Shown: piece after piece, positions 23,314 through 34,579 of the stretch
Layout: every line of letters starts with the position of its first letter
Position numbering within the stretch: the stretch's first letter is position 1
Origin: Calcarisporiella thermophila CBS 279.70
Lineage: Eukaryota > Calcarisporiellomycota
Assembly (NCBI RefSeq): GCF_041956535.1
Contig: NW_027192191.1
Span: forward strand, 1,568,087-1,632,086
DNA: 64,000 nt
Direction of reading: 5' to 3'
Notes under the pieces: model-generated
Database searches by the model: none
What the model saw: the letters and a program-made list of their open reading frames with translations, nothing else
What the model was told of the DNA's origin: nothing
Position numbers and translations under genes: made by a program

Positions 23314-24384
23314 ATGCGCGATGAATTGGGGCACCCATCTCAGCCAAATCGACAGCGGAGGCCTGTCCATTTTCATCCACTTAGCGATGTCAGCGCCAGG
23401 AGGCGTTGGTCTTTCGATTGGGCAGAAACAAGATCGTCGGTTTATAACGAAAATGCATTGCAAACCAATTTTAGCATCTTTATTGAGAATGGCCAATTGA
23501 ATGAGGATGCTGAAGATTTGAAAAGAGCGAGGGAGGAGGATGGATCGGATTCCAGCGAAGTAGCCAGAAGTGTACCGGATACAGGGGAAGGATTAAGGCG
23601 AGTGATAGTGCATCGGGTTGAACCAGATGACACATTGGCGGGAGTGGCTCTGAGCTACGGAGTAGAGGTAAAGATAGAGTAGCATACTCACGCCTCCACT
23701 TATACTTGAGCTTAATCCTGTCCCATTTAGATTGCGATGCTAAAGCGCATGAATAAGCTTTGGGCCAACGATTCCATCCACATGCGAAAGTACATATACA
23801 TTCCCATTGAGGACCTCCTGCATGATAAAAACTCTTTCGTCCGCGGGGACTCCATAACTTTTGCGCGGAGAATGCGCCATAATATGACCCCCTCCCGCAC
23901 AGTTTCCTCTGACTCTGCAGTAATCAGACCGGTCTCCGACCGGCCTTCCCCCTGGCGGCAAAATAATAATTCAATTCCTTCACCCTCCTCCTCACCCTGC
24001 CACAGATCGGCTCTGACTGAAGCCGAAATTCAGACGCTCCCCGCGTCCCAGCTGTCATTTTTCCCTCCTCCACGTCGAAAACGTTCCTTCTCCGCAAGCA
24101 GCGTGATGAGTGATCCCACATCGACGAACAACCGAAACCATCCCCACGCATCCACCAACTCTTCTACCTCCTCTTTAGAATATTTTTCTCCCTCCATTAT
24201 ACCTCGAATTTCCGGCTCCGGCAAGATGGTCGACCTCCTATTGAATCGATTGCTTGGCCTAATGCACTTGTACCGGAAGGCTGGCTCACCGCGTAATCTC
24301 CTTAAACTCCACGCAACACATCAGCGGAACTTGTCCCCCGATGGCCTAGAATTGGAAGATGGGATTAATTCATTTGAGCTTTGA
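23314..24384 (+). CDS. Intracellular LysM-domain protein
   Basis: Two exons (23314-23667 and 23731-24384) give 335 residues with no signal peptide. A single LysM domain spans the splice: VIVHRVEPDDTLAGVALSYG, then IAMLKRMNKLWANDSIHMRK and YIYIPIE. This is the eukaryotic LYSMD1/2-type LysM, which is cytosolic, not the secreted chitin-binding effector type. The middle is Ser/Pro-rich and disordered. The C-terminus has one amphipathic or hydrophobic stretch (MVDLLLNRLLGLMHLYRKAG). Function of this class is poorly known. The neighbour RED/IK converges on it. Confidence 0.85.
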
Positions 24385-24928
24385 CTGACCTCGCGCGCAC
24401 ACGCACACACGTATATATCGCTACTTTATTATATTATTCTTGATTTTTTTTTCTCCTTGGACTCTTACTTTTATTGTTGCTTTATAATTATTATTGTTTC
24501 TTTGTTTTTCTCGCGGAAATTACCTACTTCTGTATTATAACGTCTCCCCTGTAATAAATTTAAAAATATTGACTTTGATTTACCAAGAAATATCCCTACA
24601 TTTCATTTTGGTTAAGGATGCTGTGTGCTGTATTCCATGATTTTTGAATTGAATGCTTCATCACCTCAGTCGTCGCCTCCCTGGCATATGTGTGCAGCGT
24701 CAAGATAAAAGTCTCGCCTAGTGTATTTGGATATAACGCTTAAGTATACGCGAAATTTTTATTTCATATCTCAAGCGAGAATTGAGTATAATTTTTTAGC
24801 ATCCTTTTAGCGTCTTTTTTTTTCCAAATGCATAGCGAGATAATATTTACTAGGTGCAACTCTTCAACGAAATTCTGGTGTTGGATAGTGCATTTAGGAA
24901 TGAAAATCTATTTACAAGTGAAAGGTGA
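24385..24928. other. Convergent 3' spacer between the LysM gene and RED
   Basis: AT-rich, T-run-rich sequence with several AATAAA-like sites (for example near 24553). No gene seen. Confidence 0.5.
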
Positions 24929-26706
24929 TTACATTTTTTGCCTCTTTGCCTCTTTCTTATTTTCATCCCCCTCCTCCTCTCCTCCGTATTTTTTCTCCAT
25001 GATGCGGCTAATACGCTGCCAGTCTCTTTCCAGCTTTTGTCGGGAATCGGCTTCTGTTCCTATGCTTCGTCTTGTCTTTCGCCCATCCGCCATCTTCACT
25101 CCAAATTGCATTGCCGTTTTGGGGATTGCTTCCACCGAATCCTTATAGGCCCTCCATTCTTCTTCGTTGTCAAAGTCCCATCGGGAGAGCTGTGCACGCT
25201 TATTCTTATGGACACCCTGGTCGACGAGGGTATTGGGGCGAGGGCCATCTTCATCTGAATCATCGGAACCGTACGCGTCGTAGCCTTCATAGGAAGTGGG
25301 CTGTAGTTCTGATATGCGTACTTTTTCTTTGAGAGATGGAGCAACCGTTGAGTCGATAGTGAGCTCCGGATTGCTAGATACTTGGGCAAGGATGTCTTTC
25401 ACCTCCATAGATGCTTCGTTGCTCTCCCTCTCCTCCGATGCTGCACCCGCATCCGACTCCTCCGGTTTATCCCCAAAGTAATTCCTTGCCTCCTCATTCT
25501 GTTCTCCCAAGCCATTATCTTCACTATTATTTTCCTCTTTGTCCGGGGCGGCGTCTTTCTCTGCTCCGTCGGGTTCATACACATAGTCTCGCCCAACTCC
25601 AGCAAAAATATCCTCATCATCATCGTCGTTCGCCATAGTGGCGGGTGCATTGACCTCCTCCCGCTTCTGATTCTTCTCCACTATTTTCTCGGACACTGCA
25701 TTACTCTTATCTTTACGTTTCCCCGATCGCAACTCGGCAAACAAATTGGCGATTTTTTCGATCACCAGGTGGTCGGCAGAGACACCCATGTGTGCAGCCT
25801 CGGGTAGATCTGCTTTGCTACGCATGAGTGTCGTTGGTATGGAAAAAGGTTGTGAGTGCTCACCCTTCTCATCCGCCAGTTCAAATACAAATGCCATACG
25901 GCCTTGAACAAATAGCTCGTTCATTTTGGGGAGCGGCTTAGGTGGGCAAATAGCAATGTTGTATATATTTTGAGAAAATGGGCTCCTCAACTCGGGCATT
26001 TCCTCCAAACTGTTCTTGAATTTCGGCTGAGCAACTTCCTTATCATCTAGCGCTTTTTCCAATTCTTCATCTAGTATTTCACCCTCGCCATCTTCTTGAT
26101 CTTTGGGTAGATCTCCACGCATCCGTTGCAATAACGTATAGTCAAGCCCTTTCACCAAATGAGTGTGCGCAGCATCACCTCCCAAATATTTCGACTGCTC
26201 ATACGCACTCAAACCTTCGCCATTGTCTGAGGCAGATTGATTGATCGTTTCCAGGATTTTCTCAGTTTCGACATAATCGGGGTTGTAGCCGCGACGGCGT
26301 TCCGCAGCACGATCTCTGTATTTAGGGGGCGGTGGGTCGGATCCTTCTGTGGAAGACGACGGATGTTTGCGCTTGGAAGATGATTGTTTAGGTTTGAATT
26401 TGGGGACTTCGGGCTTGGGGAATGAAGGAGCCCCTAATCGTCTATAATTAATGGCAAAAATGACTGACCGTTCCAAAACAATCTGATCTAATCATGGCTA
26501 CTCACGGTGTTTTGGGGACCGCATCGCGTTTCAATTGCTTCCCAAGGACTGTTGGCCGTGGTCCTGAGTCACCTCGTGGAGTTTCAAGAAGCTTGCGGAA
26601 ATCCGCCTGATTTAAACTGAATCGAGGATTAAATTTGAATGAGGAGAGGAGCGATCAGGTCGAATGTCCGCTTTTACCTTGTATCTGGTGGAGGCGGGTT
26701 CGACAT
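24929..26706 (-). CDS. IK: RED/IK, spliceosomal B-complex protein
   Basis: Partner of SMU1 in the spliceosomal B complex. Three exons on the minus strand: a 29-nt first exon (26678-26706, MSNPPPPDT), a second with LNQADFRKLLETPRGDSG, and a long third to 24929. The RED domain is clear: PKYRDRAAERRRGYNPDY, SKYLGGDAAHTHLVKGLDY, MNELFVQGRMAFVFEL and IPTTLMRSKADLPEA. The C-terminal half is acidic and ends in a basic KKEAKRQKM tail. The Arg-Glu/Arg-Asp dipeptide repeats that name the animal protein are absent. The first-intron acceptor was chosen at gattcag because the next cag breaks frame. The gene diverges from WC-1 over 216 bp. Confidence 0.93.
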
Positions 26707-26922
26707 CGGCAATCAGACTCTATACAGTGGATGTGCTTTCCAAATAAGAATTTTTACAAATTTAGCTTGGAAGAAATCGAAGGATATCGGCCAGATCTTC
26801 GATTTAATTATAGGCTCTCGATTTATTCGATGCCATAGTTTAATTAAGATATTGCTATATATATATCCATACCCGCTTTAATATGCCACCACTCTATTCT
26901 TTCCGGTATGGAATAGGACGAT
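26707..26922. promoter_or_regulatory. Shared divergent promoter of RED/IK and WC-1
   Basis: 216 bp between the two start codons, strongly AT-rich with TATATATATA at about 26855. A light receptor sharing its promoter with a splicing factor is unexpected. I cannot identify light-response elements with confidence. Confidence 0.4.
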
Positions 26923-29764
26923 ATGAACGAGTTACCGAAGTTAACCGATGGCAATGAAGAAAGCAATTCTATTCCGGCAACTCCACTCGACCCGTCATTC
27001 TCGAGTATGTTAATGTGCTCCATATTCGATAGCCTGCTCTCATCCACGGTGGATCTAGAGAACACGTATGAATTAAGCTTCCTTACTCAACGGATAATCC
27101 GTCGGTCATTGATTCTCAAGTTGACATCTCAATTCATTCCCCGTTAGAAACGCATATCCCTCGATCCCCTCTCTCGAATGCAATGTCATAGCCTCTTCCA
27201 CTGCAACCCATAATACATTAATGCCCACTGCCCATTCGCACTTGGGTGTGCCTCCCATTCCCTCCGGTACGTGGCCCGCAGTCGTCTCTGCAGGCCACGT
27301 ACCGGCGGAATTAATTCATGTCAGCAAAAGAGAGTGCATCATTAATCACTCCATGGCCACCGATACGCCATTTTTAAACGAAAATCCACCAAGTACCTCT
27401 CCTAAGGGATTGCTTGTAAAAGAATTGCTCACTCATATGCATATGAAAATAGGAGTGGATAAACGTAAGATTTCAGGCGTTTGCAGCCTCTCCGAATTCG
27501 ATCTGATTAAAACACTATCACGCCTTGCTGACCGGTGAGTAGAATGGAACTAGATGGCTTTTACGGTGCACCATATATATACAGACTGCTCATTTTCCTC
27601 GCTCGTCCTTCTAATCTTAACAGACCAAATCCCCAGATTAACATTGGCACTGTTGACTTCTCGTGTCCTTTTCTTATAGCTGGCTCCCAAGAAAACGACT
27701 TCCCAGTCGTGTACGCGAGCCATGCCTTCGAGAGGTTGACGGGATATCTCTCCTCCGAAGTGATTGGGCGCAACTGTCGATTTCTCCAGGCGCCCGGTGG
27801 GCATGTAACGCTCGGGTCGGTTAGGGCTTACACAAATAGCAAGGCCGTTTATCACTTGAAAACCAATGTGATGCTGGGAAACGAGTGCCAAGTATCCCTA
27901 ATTAATTATAAGAAGACAGGCGAACCGTTTATGAACCTGGTAACGATCATCCCCCTCCGGACCGAGCTGAGCGAGATTGATTGTTATGTCGGCCTGCAAG
28001 CTGTGAGTGGACTAGAGATGAGCTTTAGCTCTATTCATGTGGATCGAGCTGTTTATCTATAATCATTTGGTGCCCTTGCTCCAGGATCTCATGGCTAACC
28101 CAAACAGGGTCGTAGCGCGCGAGGAAAACGGCGCCTACTCGGTAAATTATCAACATCCCATATCAATTGCTTCGGACAGTAAGGATCTCTCCCCTGCTTT
28201 TCTTTCTCTCTCATTGAAACAATGTTTGTCGATATGTTCGATCTAACCAGGTACAAACGCACCTCTACGTAGTTACCTTCATTCACAACACACCCGATAC
28301 GTATCTTCGTTCAACGCCGGGTTCCGGTAATTTGCCTGCTACCTGGGACATCCTTTCACTTCTGGGCGAGCCATCCTTCTCGCTCTCTGTCACGGAAAAG
28401 TGGTATAAGTTGATTTTCGATCTATCTCCCGACTTCCTGTATATCCTTTCCCTCAAGGGAATCATCCTTCACTGCTCCCGAAACGCTCTCAATTTAACGG
28501 AATTCGAGCCGAAAGAGCTGGTCGGGCAAAACATTGCCAAGGTGTGTCACCCCAGTGATGTTGTGTTGTTAATGCGAGAACTGAAGGCGTATGCCGCGCT
28601 CGGTGGCGAAACCCAAGGGATGAAGGGCACTCCTGAAAGCGCTCCGCTCACCCTCTTGTATCGGTTCAAGAGAAAGCATTCCGGGTACATGTGGATGGAG
28701 AGCTATGGCGCGAAGTTCACCGAGTATTCGAAAAATCGCAAGTATTTTTTCCTTGCCGGGCGCAGAAGACCTGTGTATCAAATAGCGTGGTGTGACCTCT
28801 TGCAGCCCGCTGAGTTTTGGTTTAAACTTTCGACGGAAGGTATCTTGCTCTACTGCACGAATGGAGTTGCGCTACTTGGGTATCTACCCGGAGAGCTGCG
28901 AGGAGCCTCCATGTATCAGCTGGCCTCCATTGAGAACTTTACTCAGCTGACGAGTGCCATGAAAAAGACTAGGCTAGGGGTCAGCACCACCGTTCGGCAT
29001 GTTATGTGGACAAAAGACAGGGAAAGAGCATGGGAGATGGAGAGTACTTTTCTACCTGGTTGTAAGAGGGGGTCGTTTATTGTGAGTCGGAGCAGAGCCG
29101 TGTCCCTTAAGGCAACCAATATCAACACAGAGCGGAGACCAAGCGCAACTTGCTCTCTTCCCACTCCATCGTCCCTCACGCCCTCAGAAGAGTCTGGCGT
29201 CAGGCATACATTGGAGATCTCCCAAGAGAACGGAGAGATGGAAAGGGAGGGACACCTTGAAAACTCCCGTGTGAAAGAGGATGCAGTCTATCTCCAACTG
29301 CATTCGTGGAGGCCCCGTGGATTTTTTATGCTACAGGAGGCTAAACATAATGCTTTCAGTGAGCTTGAGCTACAACAGCCAAGGAACTGGAAGTACGAAA
29401 TCCACCAACTGAAGCAAGAAAACCGACAACTTAAGGAGCAGATAGAAAAACTGCGGAGTGAAATATCGCAAAAGGTAAATGAACTTGAGGGGGAAAAAAG
29501 GTATAGAATGTCAACGGTTTTTGCAATGCATTTTATTCTATTATTATAGAATAACCGGAAAGACAAAATCGAATGCTTCAACTGCCATTGTACTGAAACT
29601 CCCGAGTGGAGGCGAGGTAGGTGCCGACCATCCTCCCCCTTTTTTTTACTCTATGAACTCTTCACTCCTTAACTCCTATAACTGTAGGTCCACAAGGTCC
29701 AAAGACCCTGTGTAATGCATGCGGGCTGAGATATGCAAAGAAAATCAGAGAAAACAATACCTAA
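26923..29764 (+). CDS. wc-1: White collar-1-type LOV blue-light receptor with GATA finger
   Basis: Flavin-binding photoreceptor and transcription factor that works with WC-2. Seven exons (26923-27065, 27148-27534, 27624-28002, 28085-28141, 28251-29474, 29550-29616, 29688-29764) give an in-frame 777-residue model. The LOV domain reads [20 protein letters not shown] and GRNCRFLQ, keeping the photoactive Cys, then [20 protein letters not shown]. Two further PAS domains follow ([19 protein letters not shown] with CHPSDV, and [20 protein letters not shown]). A coiled coil ([20 protein letters not shown]) precedes the GATA finger [20 protein letters not shown] with [10 protein letters not shown]. 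The donor of exon 4 is uncertain: an alternative 37 nt downstream retains a family-like VNYQ segment but leads to a stop. The gene is shorter than Neurospora WC-1 and lacks long polyglutamine. Confidence 0.92.
27264..27305. repeat. Strong hairpin inside WC-1 coding exon 2
   Basis: A 13-bp perfect inverted repeat (CCGGTACGTGGCC at 27264-27276, complement at 27293-27305) continues, after one C/A mismatch, into GCAG/CTGC around a 6-nt loop. It lies in exon 2 and would form a stable stem in the mRNA. Confidence 0.85.
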
Positions 29765-30243
29765 AGAGGAGAGTTCATGGCGTGACAACAAACACAGAGC
29801 AGTCATTCAAGCTTGCTCACCCTTTGGGCCGTTTTCAGGACACTCCATAATAAACCCCATTGATGCACTCTAGAAGAAGACATAATAGGTTGCGGAACTG
29901 CACATTGTAGTATCGTCACTGAAACGGGAACTGACCCTAGTTTATGCACTTTTGCACCCATCCAAGTAGCTGGCTTTACGTACCTGACAACTAAATCACT
30001 TCACGGATGTTCATAGCAGCCATTTTTAATCGAGACAGAACCGCCAAGCCCAGAAAAGTCTTGCGGCTGTGGGAACCATCGCGGCAAATGGAGCAAGAGA
30101 AAATAAACAAAGCGCAGATTTCGTCGGTATCAGATCGGACATAACATCCACTTGGGCATAATAAACTTGGCGATTTATTTCTTACACAATATCCCAAATG
30201 AAATTGAGTTCATCCCGCTGAAGCTGGCTCAGCCATGAAGAGT
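29765..30243. other. Convergent spacer between WC-1 and the metallopeptidase gene
   Basis: About 480 bp of 3' sequence with no supported gene. Confidence 0.5.
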
Positions 30244-32690
30244 CTAAATTCCCAAGCGCGACATTTTGTCTATTAACTCATCTCTCCTCATGTACAAGAT
30301 TCCAATCGAGTCCGTCCATGATTGTGCGGTCCCGTAGATCCCGACAAGCTCATAACCATGCGGGGCCTGCAACTCATGCATCCCTCCCCCGCGGCCGCCG
30401 CACCACCCCGAGCGTCTCCCGCGATCCGTGAATACCTCCACCCCATCCACCCAGGCTCCTGCATTCACGTCCATGCGCACAATCTTTTCTCCCGGCGCGA
30501 GGTCAAACTCGGTCACTCCCCCGCCTAGACCTCCGGCAACGAGCTGTGACCCGTCGCTCCAGATAAAGACAATCCCATCGAGGAAGGAGCCGTGGTGGAT
30601 GCGCAGCTTGCACAAATAGGGTTTCTGCGGCGGGGGCGGTGCGTGCGGGTGTTGAAGGGAGGGGGGGACGACAAAGAGGACCTCAAAGGCCCGAGATTCG
30701 GGCGGTTTCCCCATGCCCATCTGCCCACCGCGCACCACCCGCCCTACAACGGGCAGCTCGATGATTCGGCTCCGCAGGAACTGCTCCACGTCCTCCAGCT
30801 TCGCCTCACCTTGGTTGGTCGTGACCATCTGCAGACTCAGCACGCCCGGCTTATTTCCGGCGCGCATCCGCAGGTCGCTCGGGTCCAGGAGGATGTGCTG
30901 GGGTGGATTTTCAGGGTACTCGATATGGCTCTCGTACCGATCGCCGACCATGATCTCAATGAGGGAGATTCCGGCCGGCCCTGCGGCGAGTAGTTTATCC
31001 TCCATGGCCAGCCAGTGCGGGGCCAGGTCCAGCCTCCTTCCAGGCATGCTCTTTTCGTTCAACGGACGAAAACAAGGGTGGTATCGAAAGCGCATTGCAT
31101 CGCAGCGATGCCAGTGTGAGCCTTCCTCGTCGTTGGGAGTAATCACCTCTCTACGGCCGGGCTCTTTGACCATAAATGTGCGATTTAGATTGTTGAAGCC
31201 CCGGGCCATAATACCCGACGCAGAGTGCGGACAAGTTAAGCAATGCCCTACCTCATGGAGCTACGATAGAAAAAAAAAGAAAAGGGGTTTAGGTGGCAAT
31301 AATGGGATCACAGTTCTGCAAGGGTCGGATCGAGTGAAAATGGAAGAGAGGAGATGGCGATCTCTATTTCAATATAGACCGCGTCCGTTTCTTCTTACCA
31401 TAGCTCCACTTCCAATGTTGATGCATTTCCACCACGTGCCCGATTCACCCACATCGTTTGCTACGTGCCGCGTGTCCGTCACGGTATCGTCCATGAAACA
31501 TGGCACAATTTCCTCCAGGTTGCGTGGGAACGCGTGCATCAAGTGGCTGCCGAAAATCCCAAGCTTTATGTGACCGGCGCCCCCGCCCAGCGCAGCATGG
31601 CCACGCACCAGCTTCATCTGAGCGTCCCAGTGAGTATCCAGTATCAAACCCGCTACATAGCACTCCTTATCGAATGGAGTCCCGTAATCTCGGAGGGCAT
31701 CCAAAAATATGGCAAACAGATCCTTTTTCCCGGGGACCGGGCCGCCCGGTCGCTGTTGAGCAATGTCTGGATCGAGAATTTCCGCAAGGGTGTGCTGGGA
31801 CCGCACGATGTGGATTTGTGCGGTGGAGCGTAGGGTGCCGCTATCCTGCGAAGAAATAGTGTCTGGGAGCCACGACTCCGCGAGGCGGAAGGTCGTGGTG
31901 CTCAGTCGGTGGCGACGCATCTGTTCTGCAGTGAAGGCCTGCCACCTTATATATTTTTTTTTAAAAAAAAAAAAGATTAAAACGCGCGAACATAAGAGAC
32001 GGGAGAATTGATGCATGCGTATAGGCTGAGAAAAGAGGAGATTGAGCTTAGGAGTGAAACAGAGATACATACATGTAGCCCATCATTCGAAATTTTTCCA
32101 TTGCCACCTCCAGGGTTCCTTGCCCTTCTTTTTGGGGCGGAACATCAAACACACACTTGGAATCCTTTGCCACAAGAATGGCTAGATGTAAGGGGGGATT
32201 TTGCAAGGGAGGGACATAGCACACTTGCCAGCTAGTCGTCATGGCAGTAGGGCTATTGGAGCTAGCGTGAACTCCAGGTTGTTGGTGAGGGTCATGAACA
32301 AGACGGAGAGTGTTCATGCCCGGTTGGAGGGGAACAAGGGCTTTGAAATGGGAATCCTTAAGGGGCCATGTTTGAGGCGGAAAGAAATCACATTCAATGG
32401 TGATGGAGTGCTCAAACGGAGTGTTGGGGGGACCCGCCCGGCCATAGATTAGAAGAACCCTCTGAAATAGTGATGGAGCAATGTGAGTCAAGGAGAAAGC
32501 ATAAAAGTTGCATAATCATCATAGAGTAGTAATAGGTGAGGGCAAAGCAGTACAAAATAGAACAAGAATAAAATGTAGAATTGCTGAATTCACCTGATAC
32601 ACCCATTCACCATTGGATACATTAACGACAGCAGGAGTCTGTGGGTTCGCGCTCGCGTTCGATAATGGGATCTGATAGGGTGAAGACATG
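30244..32690 (-). CDS. Putative zinc metallopeptidase with C-terminal jacalin-like domain
   Basis: Resembles the fungal putative peptidase family typified by yeast YIL108W. It starts at 32690 (MSSPYQIPLSNASANPQTPA). The second exon has RVLLIYGRAGPPNTPFEHSI; the next joins MMGYM|WQAFTAEQMRRH. The core has HAALGGGAGHIKLGIFGSHL, EEIVPCFMDDT and GTWWKCINIGSGAM, then across an intron the zinc motif HEVGH followed by CPHSASGIMARGFN. The last exon carries a jacalin-like beta-prism (CKLRIHHGSFLDGIVFIWSD, GYELVGIYGTAQSWTDSIGI), which probably binds carbohydrate. There is no signal peptide, so the protein is probably cytosolic. Substrate unknown. Confidence 0.85.
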
Positions 32691-33583
32691 TCGCAGCAAA
32701 TGTGACAAGAGAACAAGGGCCGCGAATGCGAATTATTAGCCTGGTATGCTGAGGCGAAGGGGGTTCTCCTTGGTCGATAGAGCGGTCACAGCCTCGCTAT
32801 TGATGACGAATGAGAGGGATTTAGGAACAAAATTGCGGGGGAATGTTCTTGCAACTTGCAATCGAATTTTCTAATCTTGGGATCAGGGGAGGGATTGCGT
32901 AGGCATGCAATCGTCACCGGACGCTCTCGGGCCAAGGGATCAAGGAGATTGTGGTTGCGAAAATACGTCAGATGATATCTCTGCTGCAATGAGCAGGCTT
33001 CCGCCCACTAACGGCCCAAGTTACGGTGGGCAGCGAGATCCGCCGGTGCATTTCACCCCCGGTTAAGGTTAATAAAGGCAAACTTAATTGTTTAATCTCC
33101 ACATCCGACTCCTATATTGCCGCCGGCTTTTTTGGCTTTCGCGGGCCACTTTCTCATTGAAGCAAACAGGGCAGGTGGCCCAATAAACCTGTTGAGCGTC
33201 AAGAAATGCGGCATCTCAGCTGCAACCTTGAGCCCAGCTTGGCAGGAGTGTCGGCCGTGGACCTCGCGAATAATTTCAGAAACAAGTTATTAGGAAATAC
33301 CTTGCTATCCTTTCGTCTAAAACACATGTGTATATTGGCTGCAGAGGAGGGCGATATAAAGAAGATAAAGCACGCCTTTTCCATCGCGCACATTGACCGA
33401 TTTTTTTTCTTTCATTCATTGGCATTTATTCATTCATTCATTCATTCATTCTCACTCATTCATTTATTCATTTGTGCATTCGTTTGTGCATTCATTTTTG
33501 CATTCTTCATTCATTTGTGTTTTCCTACATTCAGCTTTTTATAATTTTTCTTACGATAGTTGTGCATCCCCGAATTAGAAAGA
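32691..33583. other. Spacer with CATT-rich tract; no gene seen
   Basis: Upstream regions of the divergent metallopeptidase and signal-peptide genes. Apart from the CATT repeat and a short GCGATATAAAG sequence near 33350, I see nothing I can name. Confidence 0.5.
33411..33519 (+). repeat. Imperfect CATT/CATTTGTG tandem repeat
   Basis: Repeated CATT units (TTCATTCATTCATTCATTC and variants with TTTGTG and TTTTTG inserts) run for about 110 bp and end some 65 bp before the start codon at 33584. They therefore fall in the probable promoter or 5' UTR of that gene. Confidence 0.85.
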
Positions 33584-34123
33584 ATGCAGTTCTCCAGGTG
33601 CCGCCTTCTATTGATTCTCGTGGTGTCGTTTCTTTTGGCTAGCTACGTATGTGCAGCGGCTCTACCTTTGGAATCGGGAGGGGAAAACGGGGAGACTGGA
33701 AGGAAGGAAGACCAAGGTGAAAGCGGGACGAGCAGTCTCAGTGGAAAGAACGCGGTCAGTGCCAATCCCAACTGCAATACTCAGCAAAATAAATATCAAC
33801 TTGCCCCCAATTCCGGCGCCTTGCAGCCCATCCAACAGGCCTCTGGCCCGCAAAGTGACGCTAGCGGTGGCCAACCGCGGGTTAGCAGCGGCGCTCCTCA
33901 AGAAAGTGTGATAGTCGTCTCCCCTCGCCCTCTCCCCGCAGATAGTGTAGTTGCAGCTGCGTCCACCCAGAACACAAACGAGATACCAGCTGAAAAGCCC
34001 GCCGTCAACCCCAACAGCTCATGGCAGCTCAGTACAGGGGCCATCGTGGGGGTGGTCGTGGGGTGCTTTTTCATTGTCGCGGCGCTGATATTCGGCGTAA
34101 TGAAGCTGTCGCTTCGTTTGTAA
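33584..34123 (+). CDS. Small type I membrane protein with Ser/Pro-rich ectodomain
   Basis: Single exon of 179 residues. The N-terminus has a clear signal peptide (RLLLILVVSFLLASYVCAAA). Then come about 120 residues rich in Ser, Gly, Gln, Pro and Asn without folded-domain motifs, with one potential N-glycosylation site (NSSW). A single C-terminal membrane span follows (GAIVGVVVGCFFIVAALIFG), ending in a short KLSLRL tail. The layout resembles small fungal wall or stress-sensor stalk proteins, but the cytosolic tail is too short for a Wsc/Mid-type sensor. I recognise no family. The start is favoured by the strong leader and the upstream AGAA context. Confidence 0.75.
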   Translation: MQFSRCRLLLILVVSFLLASYVCAAALPLESGGENGETGRKEDQGESGTSSLSGKNAVSANPNCNTQQNKYQLAPNSGALQPIQQASGPQSDASGGQPRVSSGAPQESVIVVSPRPLPADSVVAAASTQNTNEIPAEKPAVNPNSSWQLSTGAIVGVVVGCFFIVAALIFGVMKLSLRL

Positions 34124-34579
34124 TAGAGCGCCCTTATTATCCTTTTGTTTTGGCATTCCCTGTAGTTTTAGCCCACTGCAATGTTTTCTTTTCTCTCCCC
34201 TTATTTCTCTATTCTTAGACATGCTTTTGCCATAATTGCTCCCTTGATATTTTTGACATGCAATTCAATCTCTGTATCGCATTGATCCCATCAAAGCCCA
34301 CCCTATAAAGCACATTCTGTTTATCCATCCGCCTCCGCAGTTCCCGCCCCCTTTGAAAGAAGAAGGCTTCCATATAGAACATGCAATAGTGCGATAGACA
34401 CTGGATCTTGCGCAACACTCCAAGGCAAGGAGCAATCGATTCAATCATCAATTCATATATCCAAATTGGACCAGCATCTACTTGCACGATAATTTATCTT
34501 CCCTATTAACCTAAAATTACCGCACACTTCGAGAGCTATTTTTACTTTCTGTATATAGGACACCATTTTGGCAAGGGAG
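34124..34579. other. Spacer before the CorA gene; nothing recognised
   Basis: About 450 bp of AT-rich sequence with no supported feature. Confidence 0.45.
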
